A stretch of DNA of 64,000 nt from Dipteronia dyeriana (lineage: Eukaryota > Streptophyta > Magnoliopsida > Sapindales > Sapindaceae). The stretch covers positions 71,412,587 through 71,476,586 of the forward strand of contig CM065295.1 in assembly GCA_032871835.1 (NCBI GenBank), written 5' to 3'. The notes below the pieces were generated by a model. That model was given only the letters and a program-made list of their open reading frames with translations. It ran no database searches and was not told the DNA's origin. The number at the start of each line of letters is the position of its first letter. The stretch's first letter is position 1. Position numbers and translations under genes: made by a program. Shown here in pieces: positions 1 to 11,600 of this stretch.

Positions 1-2551
1 AATCTTAAGTTCTAGATCTTTAGATTTTAAAGCAGAGATACATGTTGGGGTTTATGCTCTAAAGATGTAGTTTGTAAATGGATTTATGAAATAAATAAAA
101 AGAAAAATTCAATTCATTATTGTTATGTTATTTATTTTATAAACTTGTGCATATATTTAAACATCCAAGATTGCCAGATGTAATCTCAAACTGTGTATAT
201 GAGTGTCATATACGGATGGATACAGTAAGAGACGTGCAATCTAAAGAGTCCATAGATAGCAAATAAAGTTAGGTACTTTATTTGTGGTTAATCTATAGCT
301 GCGGTCCATTCTGTAATGTACGATGATTCTATCCTGAATCATTCATATGAGATATGGGAATGAAGGCACCTTGTATGATGTGATCATATAGGACTGGGCC
401 ATGACCTATATGAATCTCTCACCAAGATCCGTTTACCGATGAGATTCATATATATCAATTAATGATGGCTATATGTGGGTGATCTTAATTCTGAGTGTCT
501 TATCGACTCCTTTAGGTTAAATCGTAGTCTTTGATATACCATGGGTGAGGTCAGATGCATTTTTTGATTAATATACTCCGTATGTTGGGATTGCGGTTTG
601 ACTTGTGGTTGGGAAGGTTTGTACACAATAGTGGAATCCACTCCTTCTTGTGAGAAGTAGATGGTAGTTCCCTTAAGGGTTGATTCGGGGCTTGGACAAT
701 ATGAGCGCTCTCCTAATTCCGTGAGGAAATAGGAATTATTGTTCATTATAGAATCAATGGTACTTAAAGGATATATGTAATTAAAGGGGTATAACAGACA
801 TTATGACCCAACTCTAATTATGAACTACTGTGGAGGATCACACCATATGTAATAGCTATATCGATGGACACCGAGTTGTATCGGTCTGTGTAAAAGCGTC
901 TACAGTTGAGAGAGTACAGTTTTGGGTTTTTAGTGGAATAACACCGGAGTTAATAATCAAGGAATATTAATTAAAGAGTTTAATTAATGATTCCGATGAT
1001 TATTGGAGCTCAAAATATTATGGGTCCATTAGGTTCCCTTGCTAGCCCGATTGATTTAGGTAATAAGGGTCACGGTTAATTAATTGGATTGTCCAATTAA
1101 TTGTGTTACAAAAGTGACACGTATATATTCTGGAATTAATTGAATAATGATATTATTTAATTAATGAATATTAATAGTTAAATTAATTAAATAATTAGAT
1201 TATTTAATATATATTGATAATTATGAATTATTAATTAACTATTAATTGGAGGGTGTTAGTTGATATATGGATTTAGGTGAAGATAAAATAATATGATTAT
1301 TTTTATCTTACTAAATCATTTATCTAAGTATTTGAATTTAAGTTTAAATTTAAAATATTTATTATCACTTTTAATATATTAGATATATTTGAAAATGATA
1401 ATTAAAAGATATATATCAATTAATAACACAAGAGATTGCATTGGATGCAAATTGATGTGTACATGAAACAATAGTCAAAAGAAGAATTTACATAGGATGC
1501 AAATACTTAATACATATATGATATATATATATATATATAAGCAATAGCAGGTGAGATTGAGAATTGGTTAAGCAAGGAGAGAGACGTGATTTTTTTGAGA
1601 GCAACATACTTAGATATATATATATAAAGCAAGCAGTGGAGTGAGATAAATATATATTGTTTCATGTTTTGTGTGTTTTTGAAACAAATAGAAGAAAGAG
1701 TTTCTTCAAATCTCTCTACATTCTCCATTCAAGTTCCTGAGATCGTGACACGCCCACACGCAGTTATCAATCCCGGGAGATAGCGAGAAAGATCGAGTAG
1801 TTCAGGCAGGAGCATATCGAAAAGTGAAGGAGTCTCCAAACGTTGGTAAGATTTTCTTCTTCTGTTTTTGTTGATTACAATTTCCTATATTTACATATTG
1901 TATATATTGGTTCCGAAAAATAATTACGATCAAAAGTTCACTGGTCCCAGATACATATATGATATGTATAAAAAATTTAAAACCTAGTTCCGCTGCGTGA
2001 CCGGTGAACGGGGTTCCTACAATACACTCTTCTAAAGATAACGATGTCCTACCATATTTAATAGCAGCCTTTACATCTTTAAAGGAATCATGAAGAGAAT
2101 TAAGCAAAATTATAGCTTCATTTTCATCACTAAGTTTTTCATCATCCCCAGCATTAGCAAGTTCTGTAGTCATTTTCTTGAATTCATCAAGATTCTGACC
2201 AAGATTCTTGCTTGGGTCCATTTTAAAACTAAAAAGTCTTTCCTTAAGATAGATTTTATTAGTTAAAGACTGAGTGAGATATAGGCTTTCTAATTTCTTC
2301 CACATGTTACAGGCAGTAGATTCATCATTAACTTCCCTAAGAACATTATCAGACGAATTCATAATTATTGTTCCTAAGGCCATTTATAACATGTCATCTT
2401 GCTGTTCTTTAGTTAATGATTCAGGTAATTTATCAGAACCTTCAATGGCTCTGAAGATTTTTTGTTGGGAGAGAAGGGCTTTCACCTTTCTTCTCCAAAT
2501 CCCGAAATCCCCAATGCCATCAAACTTATCTATTTCAAATTTCATGTTCAT
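1..2551 (-). pseudogene. Copia gag remnant, split by a solo LTR
   Basis: Minus-strand gag of a Ty1/copia retrotransposon. The first in-frame ATG after the primer binding site is at 2551 and opens with MNMKFEIDKFDGIGDFGIW, the usual start of plant copia gag (UBN2 family). The frame carries an in-frame stop at 2384-2386 (in DDML-stop-MALG), then continues through a gag-like helical region (MWKKLESLYL, LKERLFSFKM, DEFKKMTTEL, LLNSLHDSFKDV) to SLSLEECI near 2022. There it is interrupted by the LTR at 43-2021 and resumes in the same frame at 42, running off the left edge of the window as SALKSKDLEL. Gag packages element RNA in virus-like particles. The stop and the insertion make this copy non-functional. 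The rest of the element lies outside the window. Confidence 0.85.
43..2021 (+). mobile_element. Solo copia LTR with 5-bp target duplication
   Basis: The block starts TGTTGGGGTTTATGCTC and ends GGGGTTCCTACA, typical termini of plant copia LTRs that end just before a TGGTATCAGAGC primer site. No primer site, gag or pol follows, so it is a solo LTR of about 1,979 bp. It is flanked on both sides by ATACA (38-42 and 2022-2026), a perfect 5-bp target-site duplication. It lies inside the minus-strand gag at 1-2551. When it is set aside, the gag frame continues across the junction, which dates this insertion after the host element. A (TA)n run sits at about 1514-1539. Solo LTRs form by recombination between the two LTRs of a full element. 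Confidence 0.88.
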
Positions 2552-2722
2552 ACCAGTAAAATTAAAATTTTCAAAATTATTAAAATCAGTGACTTTTACC
2601 TCAGAAGCACTGCTAGCAGATTCACTGCTGAAGTCCTCTTCTCCAGCCGAGTCTTCTGAGTTCGAAGGCTCTGCCACCGGAGGATACTGCTCCTCGTTGT
2701 TCGTCGTTGGTTCAGTCTTCAA

Positions 2723-2734
2723 GCTCTGATACCA
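2723..2734 (-). other. Copia primer binding site (initiator Met tRNA)
   Basis: On the minus strand this reads TGGTATCAGAGC, the standard plant copia primer binding site, complementary to the 3' end of initiator methionine tRNA. It lies four bases after the LTR end at 2739 and upstream of gag, which fixes the orientation of the element. Confidence 0.9.
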
Positions 2735-2738
2735 CTAT

Positions 2739-3605
2739 TGGAATCTTGGTCGACTCAAGATCCTAACTTAACCTGTCAAAAGTAACTTGCAATAGAAAAT
2801 TGACAGATAGAAAATTCAGAATCCAACTATCAATCAATTAAAACATAATTGATCTAAAAATTAAAATAGAACAACCGAAAATAAGCAAATACTGTAAAGG
2901 AAAAAAAACAACACACAAGATTTATCGTGGTTCAACCCAAAACTGGGGCCTAAATCCACGTTGAGCCTCTTTGGAGAGACTCTATCACTATATAAGAATT
3001 CTTACAGCCTTTACAACCCAGAAAAGACACAAGAACAACCCTTACAAAAGAAACCCTGAAATTACACACAAGATCAGCCTTCACAAAAGAAACCCAGAAA
3101 CCACAACATAGAAACGCCCAAAACCAGCTTTACTCAAACAATCTAACACCTGAGATACAACCTAGAAGAGTACACAAATTACATCAGCAGAACCACAACA
3201 CTCAGACCTTTCTTTTTCTCTTCTAACACTCTTTAAGATTCACAACAGAAAAGCCCAGAAATCACAATGAACATCAAGAACTCAAAGAACAACAGAGATA
3301 AAAAGCTTTAGTGAATCAAAACGAAACCTAGAAATCAGAAAAACTGATTTCTCTCTCCATCGCTTCTGATTTTATACCCGTTATCAGATAATGTACAACT
3401 CAAACGAAAACAACCAACCAGCGGTCGCCAAATTGGATGGAAATCCTGAGTCAACAACCATAATCTGATAAGGCTTAAAAACGACATCAATTGAGTAAGT
3501 GAGAAAACAGATCGAGTTGGGAGCATTCAGTTGGGCTTCTCGGGCTTCAACTTCCTTTTCATCATTGGGCCTTAGATTGGGCTGGAAGAAGATGGGCTAA
3601 CAACA
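2739..3605 (-). repeat. 5' LTR of the minus-strand copia element
   Basis: Read on the minus strand, the LTR begins TGTTGTTAGCCCATC at 3605 and ends GATTCCA at 2739, just upstream of the primer binding site. Length is about 867 bp. A TATA-like stretch (tatataag, near 2990) fits an LTR promoter. The target duplication on this side should be ACGAT (3606-3610). Its partner lies outside the window. The insertion point is inside an exon of the carbonic anhydrase pseudogene that follows. Confidence 0.8.
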
Positions 3606-3610
3606 ACGAT

Positions 3611-4177
3611 AAGTGCGGTACTGTGGTGGGATAGAAAGGCTGATGGATCTTCAGCGGGATGGTTCTACTAAATAGTAAGTATTAATTAATACGATTCGAT
3701 TTTTTTTTTAAATAAGAAAATACTAATCAACGATTCTCACTATTGATTTGTGTCGACTTAAAAGGCGTTAATTAGTGATTTCGTTGACGATTGGGTCAAG
3801 ATTGCGTTACCTACTAAAATCAAGGTCAAAGCACAATACCCTCACTTATCACGAAAAGCAGTGAGCAAAATGTGAAAGGGTAAATCCAAATTAATTACAT
3901 ACCTTGAAATGTACTTAATTAAAAGAACAATAGTGTTTATAAGAGCACTCTCTAATTAACATATATTTTTGGATAAATTGTTACACAGGAAACTCTGAAT
4001 TTGTCTTTGTCGAATCTGTTGACTTATCCATATGTTCAAAATGGTCTGGAAAACAAATCTCTGGCATTGAGAGGCGGGAACTATGATTATTTTGAAGGAA
4101 AGTTTGAGTTTTGGGAGTTCAAGGCAGTCTTGACACCAACTATTAAAATCCCTCCTAGCAATTTTGGCTCATCATGA
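3611..4177 (+). pseudogene. Beta-carbonic anhydrase pseudogene, 3' half
   Basis: Three exon-like blocks match plant beta-carbonic anhydrase, the zinc enzyme that interconverts CO2 and bicarbonate. Block 1 (about 3,616-3,667) reads CGGIERLMDLQRDGST and contains the zinc-ligand CGG motif. Block 2 (about 3,773-3,879) reads DFVDDWVKIALPTKIKVKA, then a frame change and a TGA where the family has Cys (before AKCER). Block 3 (3,989-4,177) opens after a good acceptor (ttacacag), reads LSLSNLLTYPYVQNGLENK, then LALRGGNYDYFEGKFEFWEF, and ends in TGA. Block boundaries agree with GT-AG introns between them. The copia LTR abuts block 1 directly, so the 5' half is missing. The frameshift and stop show it is dead. 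Confidence 0.82.
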
Positions 4178-4557
4178 AGACATTGATCCTGATTTTTTTT
4201 AATCAGTTTAAGTATGTTTTTGTGTTTATTATTATTATTATTATTATTTTTGTAATGAATAAATGGTTTGCAAGCGAATAAAATAGAGCAAGTTCTTGTA
4301 AACTTGCTCTCTTGTATGATCAAATTTTCTATAGTAAAAGACTTATGTTTGATATTATTAGTTGTTGCTAGCTAGCTAGTTTTTTTTTTTTCTGAGAAAC
4401 TAAGGATGTGTTAGTTACCGATATTCAAAAGAGAAAATGAAAATAGAGTTTTTTTGTTTCATTTTTGAAATCTGGAAACGTGTCTAGTTGCAATATAGCA
4501 TATAATAAAATATATATTCAGAAAATGAAAATGGTAAAACCCCTCAGGTAGAATAAC

Positions 4558-4558
<1 letters not shown>
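4178..4558. other. Flank of the pseudogene, AT-rich
   Basis: Probable former 3' untranslated and downstream sequence of the carbonic anhydrase pseudogene. It contains an (ATT)n run near 4,226-4,250 and, from about 4,400, a stretch resembling the start of the insertion at 15,990 (gaaaatgaaaa... tttttgaaatctggaaac). No gene seen. Confidence 0.4.

Positions 4559-4604
<46 letters not shown>
4559..4604. repeat. (TA)n microsatellite
   Basis: About 23 perfect TA repeats, directly next to the CACTA terminus at 4,605. CACTA transposons often insert in such tracts, but the target duplication cannot be read inside a TA run. Confidence 0.95.
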
Positions 4605-4607
<3 letters not shown>

Positions 4608-4980
4608 TACAAGAATTTTAGTCTTTTCCGGCAAAACTTTAGGAGACAAAGCAAGTTTGTAGGCATATATAACTTTTCCCCATAAAACGAAGTTCATCGG
4701 CACAGGTAATCTTTCCCCACAAAATACAAAATTCGTAGGTTAAGGGTACAAAACTTTTCCCCACAAAATGAGCTTCGTCGGCACGGTTAACATTTCCCCA
4801 CAAAACTTAAAATTTGTAAGCTAAGGGTACAAAACTTTTCCCCACAAAACGAGTTTTGTCGGCACAGGTAACCTTTCCCCGCTAAGGGTAAAAAACTTTT
4901 CCCCACAAAACGAGTTTCATCGGGACAGGTAACCTTTTCCCACAAAACTCAAAATTTGTAGGGAAAAGTTAATTAAAATT
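4605..4980 (+). mobile_element. CACTA transposon left end with subterminal repeats
   Basis: The terminus CACTACAAGAATTTT matches the conserved CACTACAAGAA end of plant CACTA (En/Spm) elements. It is followed by about 350 bp of tandem subterminal repeats built on cttttccccacaaaa, alternating with cgagtttcgtcggcaca and ctcaaaatttgtaggttaag. Such repeats are the usual binding sites for CACTA transposase. No matching TTCTTGTAGTG end was found to the right, and no transposase is present, so this is a truncated end. Confidence 0.65.
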
Positions 4981-5097
4981 AAAAATTAAAAATATATATG
5001 CTAAACTCAATTAATTAATTAAAAAATATTAAATGTTAATTAATTAAAATTATTTTTTTTGGATAAATCCACCACCACCAAACTAATCAGTAGTGGA

Positions 5098-5483
5098 CAC
5101 TAATGGTGTCAACAGTTTAGTTTTAGTTCAATTTCGATTTGAAACCGCCGGTTCTGGTTTCGGTTCCGTGGAAAGGCCAAATCGAAACCATAACCGGATT
5201 GGATGGTTTGGTTTCAATTTCGTAACCGTCGGTTTGGCGATTATGGTTCGGTTTCAGACGTTTTTTTTCCACGTGTCACAATATGATTGGTTCAATTTAT
5301 ATTCATATAATATGATAAAAACCGTCGGTTAAACCATCGGTTTTAGGTAGCTTTTGGAGAAGCTGAACCGTAACCGAACTGGTTCGAAACCGGTTTCCAA
5401 CTTGTTTCGTAACCGTCGGTTTCGATTACAATTCGGTTTGGTTTCAGACGGTTTAATTGAACTGTAGATTGAACACCCGGTAC
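5098..5483. mobile_element. hAT-like MITE with AACCG-rich arms
   Basis: A roughly 390-bp element with related inverted ends: TAATGGTGTCAACAGTTTAG on the left, and TACCGGGTGTTCAATCTACAG when the right end is read in reverse. The interior is filled with aaccgtcggtt motifs in both orientations, as in many small non-autonomous hAT elements of plants. The 8-bp target duplication is not recognisable, so boundaries are approximate and the element is old. Confidence 0.5.
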
Positions 5484-6650
5484 ATAAAAAATTAATTAAA
5501 GAAAATATATACAACACTTAGTAAAAAAAAGTCTTATCCAATAGATTTTCACTTCCTAGGTTTAGGGTATGGAATCTTATCTGCAGTTGGTCCTCATTGA
5601 ACTAATCAGTCCTTAATTGTTAATTAATTAACTCTGATCACTTTCTCGATTAGTTCAATCTCAATTGATTACCACTTTGAGGTATTAATCATTTAAATAA
5701 ATAATTGAAATTGACCAAAAAAAAAAACATTATCACCAAACTCAATTTGCAATCCAATAAATATTTTTTAATATATGTTCGTCTTTCAAATTTAGTTGAA
5801 TAAACTTAAATTTATGTAATAAGTTTTTTTTTTAATATCTAACAACTCATATAGATTATATATAAATATTGTGTAATTATTAACAATCAAGTGTCATAGT
5901 CCGACAACAAAGGTTTATCACTTCAATATATGAGGTTGCAAGTTCAATTTGTAGGATTTGTTTTACATTATAACTTAAAATTAACATAAAATTATTTTGG
6001 TTAAATATTTGGCCAATATTTTTAAAAAAAAATTGTAACTCGTAACAAATAATATTCAACTAATCAATCATTCAACACTAAAATAGTCCATTTATTATTA
6101 GGATTTATTTTATCCTTAATATTTTTCTTTATTTTATAGTTTCAAATTATTTAGGATCAATAAATAAAAAAAATCAAAAACATGTCTATTAATATTTATT
6201 AATTATTGTTTTTGTATGTATATAAAGTGAATTTATAATAAATACAAAACAAAATTTCTTATTATAAAATTAGACTGTAATTTACTATCTTAAAAATGTA
6301 TATTGTAATTTTTCATTGTTTATAATGTTGTTTTTCTTCTTATTATTTTTTTATTAATTTCGTGTTTTTTGTTTTTATTTCTTTTTAAATGTAGGATTAT
6401 TTAGTTCATCTTGAGTAAGTGTTCTATTTGTTTTATCACGGATGCTAGACGACCTAAAAATTTAACTCAAATTTCAATCCAAATGATGTGGCAAATGATT
6501 TTTTTTTATTAGTCATATCATCTCATGTTGTGTATGTGGTGATAACAACTCACTTGCCATATCATTTCGGTTAAAATTTGGGTTAAATTCAAAGAACATC
6601 TAGCATTACTCGTTTTATTTTATCTAAGCATCGTTACAATCCTTATGTGT
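5484..6650. other. AT-rich intergenic sequence
   Basis: No gene, exon-like block or clear repeat boundary seen. Poly-A and poly-T runs are frequent. Confidence 0.5.
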
Positions 6651-6680
6651 TATGAGATTAGGTGATGTCAAGAAAAATAT

Positions 6681-6765
6681 CAAATCAACAGAAGATCTAA
6701 ATTCCATGAATCATACCCTATATATATTCAAATCAACAGAAGATCCAAATTCCATGAATCATACC

Positions 6766-6801
<36 letters not shown>
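6681..6801. repeat. 48-bp tandem duplication followed by (TA)n
   Basis: A 48-bp unit starting caaatcaacagaagat occurs at 6,681-6,728 and again from 6,729 with one or two changes. It runs into a (TA)n tract at about 6,769-6,801. The left outer inverted repeat begins right after it. Confidence 0.85.
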
Positions 6802-6802
<1 letters not shown>

Positions 6803-6805
<3 letters not shown>

Positions 6806-7010
6806 AGATATTCGGGGGACAATTTGTTATTCAAGATTTGAAACGATTTTTCAGCCATTGGATCTTTGAGATTTAGATGGCATAGATTTAAAAATTGATT
6901 TCTTTTTTATTTCCTTCTCCTTTCATTTATTTCTTTTATTTTCTCTTTCTTTCTCATATATTTACTTTCCTAAATAAAATCTAATTAATATTTTCTCTAC
7001 CTCTTATATT
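6803..7010 (+). repeat. Outer inverted repeat, left arm
   Basis: This arm contains cgggggacaatttg, then cgatttttcagccattgg, then atctttgagatttagat. The reverse complement of 17,180-17,290 contains the same blocks in the same order. Further in, ctttcctaaataaaatctaa and its neighbours match the reverse complement of 15,870-15,990. The pair looks like terminal inverted repeats of an element that encloses 7-17 kb. No transposase can be assigned to it with certainty. Confidence 0.6.
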
Positions 7011-7609
7011 TTTTCCTCTTCCCCTTAATTTTATTTACTTTCTAGTTTTCAAGTTTTTTCTATCCTCTTTAAAACATGGCAGTATGTTTTTTTATTGTCA
7101 AAATCTTGTTCACTTTTAATTCTTTAAATAATTTGGCAATGCAACGTGATTTATGAATAGCTAAGCTAGAGGATTTGACTTGTTAACCATGTCCGTCTGG
7201 AGAATCATTAGCATAGCATTACAAACAAAATTAAAAAGGTTGCCATGACAGTCACTGTCTTTGAATCTTCTATTTAAGTTGTTGATAGAGTGATTGAAGT
7301 TTGATGATATTTGTATGGATAATGTACTCCCGATTTCAGGTGACGGGTTTGTATTGGATATATTTATTTTTGATTTATTACTTGAGCATTTGTGCTGATG
7401 ATGTAAATCACTTGAAACTTCTGTATCATAAGCTGTTGTCATATTATTTATTTGTTTGTAAGAAAGATATGAATTTGGGTTTGGTTTTTATATTTAATGA
7501 ATTTAGCTTGATGTGTATTCTGATCCTTTCACTGGAACTAAAACCGATAAAAGCATTTTCATTTATTCAATCCTGATGTATATATTTTTTCGGGCTCGAA
7601 AAATTAATG
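7011..7609. other. Interior of the outer element, unassigned
   Basis: Between the left outer arm and the probable left end of the Mutator-like element. A stretch at about 7,340-7,570 after gatttcag is open in one frame (VTGLYWIYLFLIYYLSICAD) but matches no family I recognise. It could be a former 3' exon or chance. Confidence 0.3.
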
Positions 7610-7831
7610 GCACTATTTCGAAGGGTGTTGTGTAAATATCATCAATTTGCTAATGTAATTTTAAAAGGTATCATTTAACGTAAAGAGACAAAAGTACTCC
7701 GAAATATTAAAAAAAAAGTTATCGTTTTCTTAGTCTGAGAAAAGCAAGAGTGAGAAAGAAACCGATGGGAAGCTAATCAACGGCGAAGTGACCGGAACGA
7801 GAATACACTAGATTTCTTGGGTTTGACAGAG

Positions 7832-8627
7832 GTAAGTTCAGTTTATTTTTTTTTTTCGATTTGCTATTGATAAATTGTCATTGCATTTTATACTCGTGTT
7901 TTGTTGATTGAAATTGTAGATTAGGGTTGAAAAACAGGTCTAAGAATGGTTGTGGTTTATGTTAGGTTTGAAATGAGGTTGAAAATGTGATAAGGAAGAT
8001 GAAATTCTGGGTATCAACGATTAATATTTTTAAAAAAAATTGAAATCGAGAAATTTTCAAGCGAAATCGAGATTTTTTTAGAAAGAATCGAGGAAAATTT
8101 TCAAACGATTGAGAATATTTTTCAAAGGATCGAGAATTTTATCAATGTGTCGAATTTTTTTTAAAGAATCGAGAATATTTTTCAGAGATCCAGATTTTTT
8201 TTTCCGAGAATGTTTTTCAAAGGGTTGAGATTTTGTAAAAGGATCGAGAATATTTTTCAAAGGAACGAGAACTTTATCAAAGGATAGAGAAATGGTTTCA
8301 AACGATCGAGAATAATTTTCAAACGATCGAGAATGTTTTTCAAACGGATCAAACGATCGAATATTTTTCAAATGATCGAGATTTTTATCAAATGATAGAG
8401 AAATTGTTTCATATGATCGAGAATATTTTTCTAACGATCGAGAATGTTTTTCAAAGGGACGATATTTTTTAAAAGATCGAGAATAATTTTCAAAGGATCG
8501 AGAATTTTTTCAAAGGAATGACAAATTTTTTTAAAAGTTCAAGAATATTTTTCAAACGATCGAGATTATTTTTCAAAGAACCGAGTTTTTTACAGTTTAC
8601 TTTTGTATTGTTTCTGTGACATTGCAG
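7832..8627 (+). other. Putative 5' leader intron of the Ulp1-like gene
   Basis: A strong donor (acagag|gtaagttc at 7,832) and acceptor (tgacattgcag ending at 8,627) would splice an untranslated leader (about 7,740-7,831) to the ATG at 8,628. The intron contains the whole left minisatellite array. Inferred from splice consensus only. Confidence 0.45.
8041..8590 (+). repeat. GATCGAGAA minisatellite, left array
   Basis: About 20 degenerate units of roughly 21-27 bp built on a core like ggatcgagaatatttttcaa. The array is in the same orientation as that at 14,799-15,265, not inverted. Read on the minus strand much of it stays open, giving K/L/S-rich repeats. That follows from a period close to a multiple of three, and I do not treat it as coding. 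Confidence 0.9.
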
Positions 8628-11600
8628 ATGAGGAGCAGATTGAAGGATTTCCTTAAAACTCCAAAGGGAGATTTCTTCAAGGGGAAATTGACTCGACACG
8701 ACCATTTCGAAGCCCTCGACTGTATAGACGATGCATTGAACCAGGTCCCTGAAGATTTTGCTATTGAGGATCGGTGTCGGTTCATGGCGTCCTGTTTCGA
8801 GCATTTCATGTCGATGCACCGGGAGATGAAGTTTTCGGGTGGTGTTATCCATCGGTTGTTGTTGCGGGAGTTGGACCATGACGGGCCAACAGATGAGATG
8901 CGGTTCTTGTTAGGGAACCTTGCGGCGAGATTTTCGAATGTGGAATTTTGCCTCATCACCAGATTACGTTTCAGAGTCGTACCGGACATGAGTGTGTATG
9001 CTGCAGTGGAGAATGACATACATAAATGATACTTTCCTGGAGCCGATGAGGTATCGTTGGAGGAGTTGAGAGTTGTTCTTACCCTCAGAGAGTTTCAGGA
9101 GGCGTACGATGCTGTGAAGCTATGCCTCATCTACATGATTAACTGGATACTGATGGGGGTGGACGAGAGATTCAAGATTCCAGTTTGACAGTTTCGGTTG
9201 GTGGAGGACCTCACTGCCTTTGATGCGTTCCCGTGGGTGCACATATCTATAGGCATTCTATCTTGTCATTCAAGCAAGCGTTACCTCAGCGACATGAGGA
9301 GAGATGCCAACAGTCAGAGGGTGATGTTGTACATACCGTGGAGGGGCACAACATTTACGGTCTATCGCATGCCCTATTGGTAAGAACTTTGAATTACAAC
9401 ATGTTATATTTTGTTGCCTAAATTTTTTGGATTCTAACTGTACTTTTCTTTGATGTAGATATTTGCTTATGAGGTGATCCTCCAACTGGGCGTCGACTTC
9501 GATGCCCGAAAGGTTACAGGGTTTTTTCCTTGTATGTTGAAGTAAGAGCTGACCAAATAACCTAGAGGAAAAAAGCTGGCCAAGATTTTTCGAGCTAGGT
9601 TTTTTTTTGTTAATCCTTATATTATCTACTATGTTTAAAATGACATTCCTCTAACTAATCTTTCAGATGTTTGCGAGGAAGGAAATGGTGCCCACAGCAG
9701 CTAAGACGGGGGCACCGTACTTCGCAGGCTTAAATGAGAGGGGGTTGTATGTTGAGGAGGACAGGGTTCACCTTTCGGCTGGCGGAAGCAATGGAGAGAG
9801 GGTTCCAAGGATGAGGGTGGGGGTGAGAGGCGTAGTAAGACGGAGGGTTCTAACCCATCGAGTCTGAGATTCAATGCCATGGACACTGACGGATCTGAGC
9901 TGTCTCCTCTGCAAGTACGACTTAGAAGGGTTCGGTTTACCACCCAAGACCTGGTACATCTAGAGGGGATTACCGTGCAGGCGTTGGATGGGATGGTCCA
10001 CCTGGTCCTGATCCTGACTTTACTCTTGGAGACAAGACATATGGATATACCAGAGGGACAGACATGACTAGTGGACGTTGGGAGGATCCATATACCAAAG
10101 GGGCAGTTCCGGAGAGTGAGGCTCACCACCGTACCGGAGATATAAGACCTGTTATACATACAGCAGTTCTGTTAGACCTCCCATTGATCGAGCGGTAGCT
10201 GTCCCCTCTACCTCCCCCATCGATCGAGCAGTAACTGCCCATCTACCTCCCCCATCGATCGAGCTGCAGCCGTCCCCTCCACCTCCCCCATCGATCGAGC
10301 AACAACTGCCCCATCCACCTCCCCCATTGATTGAGCGAAGGCCGCCCCCTCATGTCGAGCATCAGACTCCCTCTACCCCTCTACCCCCTACATCGATCCA
10401 GCCGCAGAGGGAACGAAGCTGCTCATCGCAGCACACCCCAATGGGGGGAGTTCGACTGGAGAGGTGCGTACTGAAACGCGATTGGCAGTTGCTCAGCCCG
10501 TATACAGATCTGTGACGACCGAATAGAGCGAATGTAATACTTCAGCCTTCGGACCACGTTTGTGATCCTCATGAACTGGTGGACGGTGACCAGTTAAAGG
10601 CTTACGAGCCTTCAAGAAGAACATAAATGGGGAACGGTAGTTTTTTTTTTCTATTTAGGTGGGAGGTTTCCTTCAGTTCAATTACATAATTGTGTAGGTA
10701 ATGGGAATTTAATGCAGACGTGATATGGACGTGATGGAGCCAGTTGATGCTGCATGGTTCCATTAGATGTAGACCAACTTCATGGAATTGGAGGATGAGG
10801 TACGCACGACGGGGAATTTTCATTTTAATGTTTGTTTTAGATATGTAACACTCCTAACACTTTATTACGTGTATATATTCCCAGCATATGGATGCATACC
10901 TCTAAATTCTTCGGAAGCGGCAACGAGCATTCCCGAGTGTGTACAACCAGATGGTCAACATATTGGATACGCAGTTTTTTATAAGTATTTTAAAAAGTAA
11001 TGAATACGCATGCTTCTAAATTAGTTTGTAAAACATTAATAATTTTTTATCGATCAAATATTTGTACAATCTTATCTAGAGCACCAGTACAGGAGAATGA
11101 TGCCTCGTGATGCTCGCGGGGAGATCACCACAGCAAGGTGGAATGTGTTGAGGTCGTGGTGGAAGGGTGACGACCTTACAACAGTGCGTGGTGGTGCCCT
11201 TATTGGATGTCGTCCGTGACATGAGGTTGACATGGTAAGTGTTACTTGGTTTGCAATTTTTAATATAAATGTCTTTGTACATCCTAACACTTTTTTTTTT
11301 ACGTTTACAGGTCCTGATACCATGCAACATTGGACGCTAACATTGGCTCTTGGTGACCGTTGATCTCACCTCCGGGAAGATGTTCATAGCCGACCCCTGG
11401 AGACAAGATGTCCCAGTGAATATCTGGAAGCAGCAGGTATCCCCATTATGCTGGTTTTTACCCTCGATGTTGCATCATGTTAGGTTTCAAACTACGCGAC
11501 TTGGCTCCCCGTGAGACATTCACCAAGAAGAATAAGCTCTTTTCAGTGAGTGTGGTGTCTGAAACACGTATCCCCCAGTAGAAGAAATCTTAAGACATTT

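Noticed and set aside
5098..5483. Calling an 8-bp target duplication for the AACCG-rich MITE
   Set aside because: The flanks (gtggacac and cataaaaa) do not match at any reasonable border choice.
8078..8879. Long minus-strand open frames across the left minisatellite and the DUF1985 exon
   Set aside because: They follow from a repeat period near a multiple of three and from antisense reading of a real exon. No family resemblance.
9701..10159. Minus-strand open frame of 152 residues
   Set aside because: Antisense to the Ulp1-like pseudogene, which has clear domain motifs on the plus strand.
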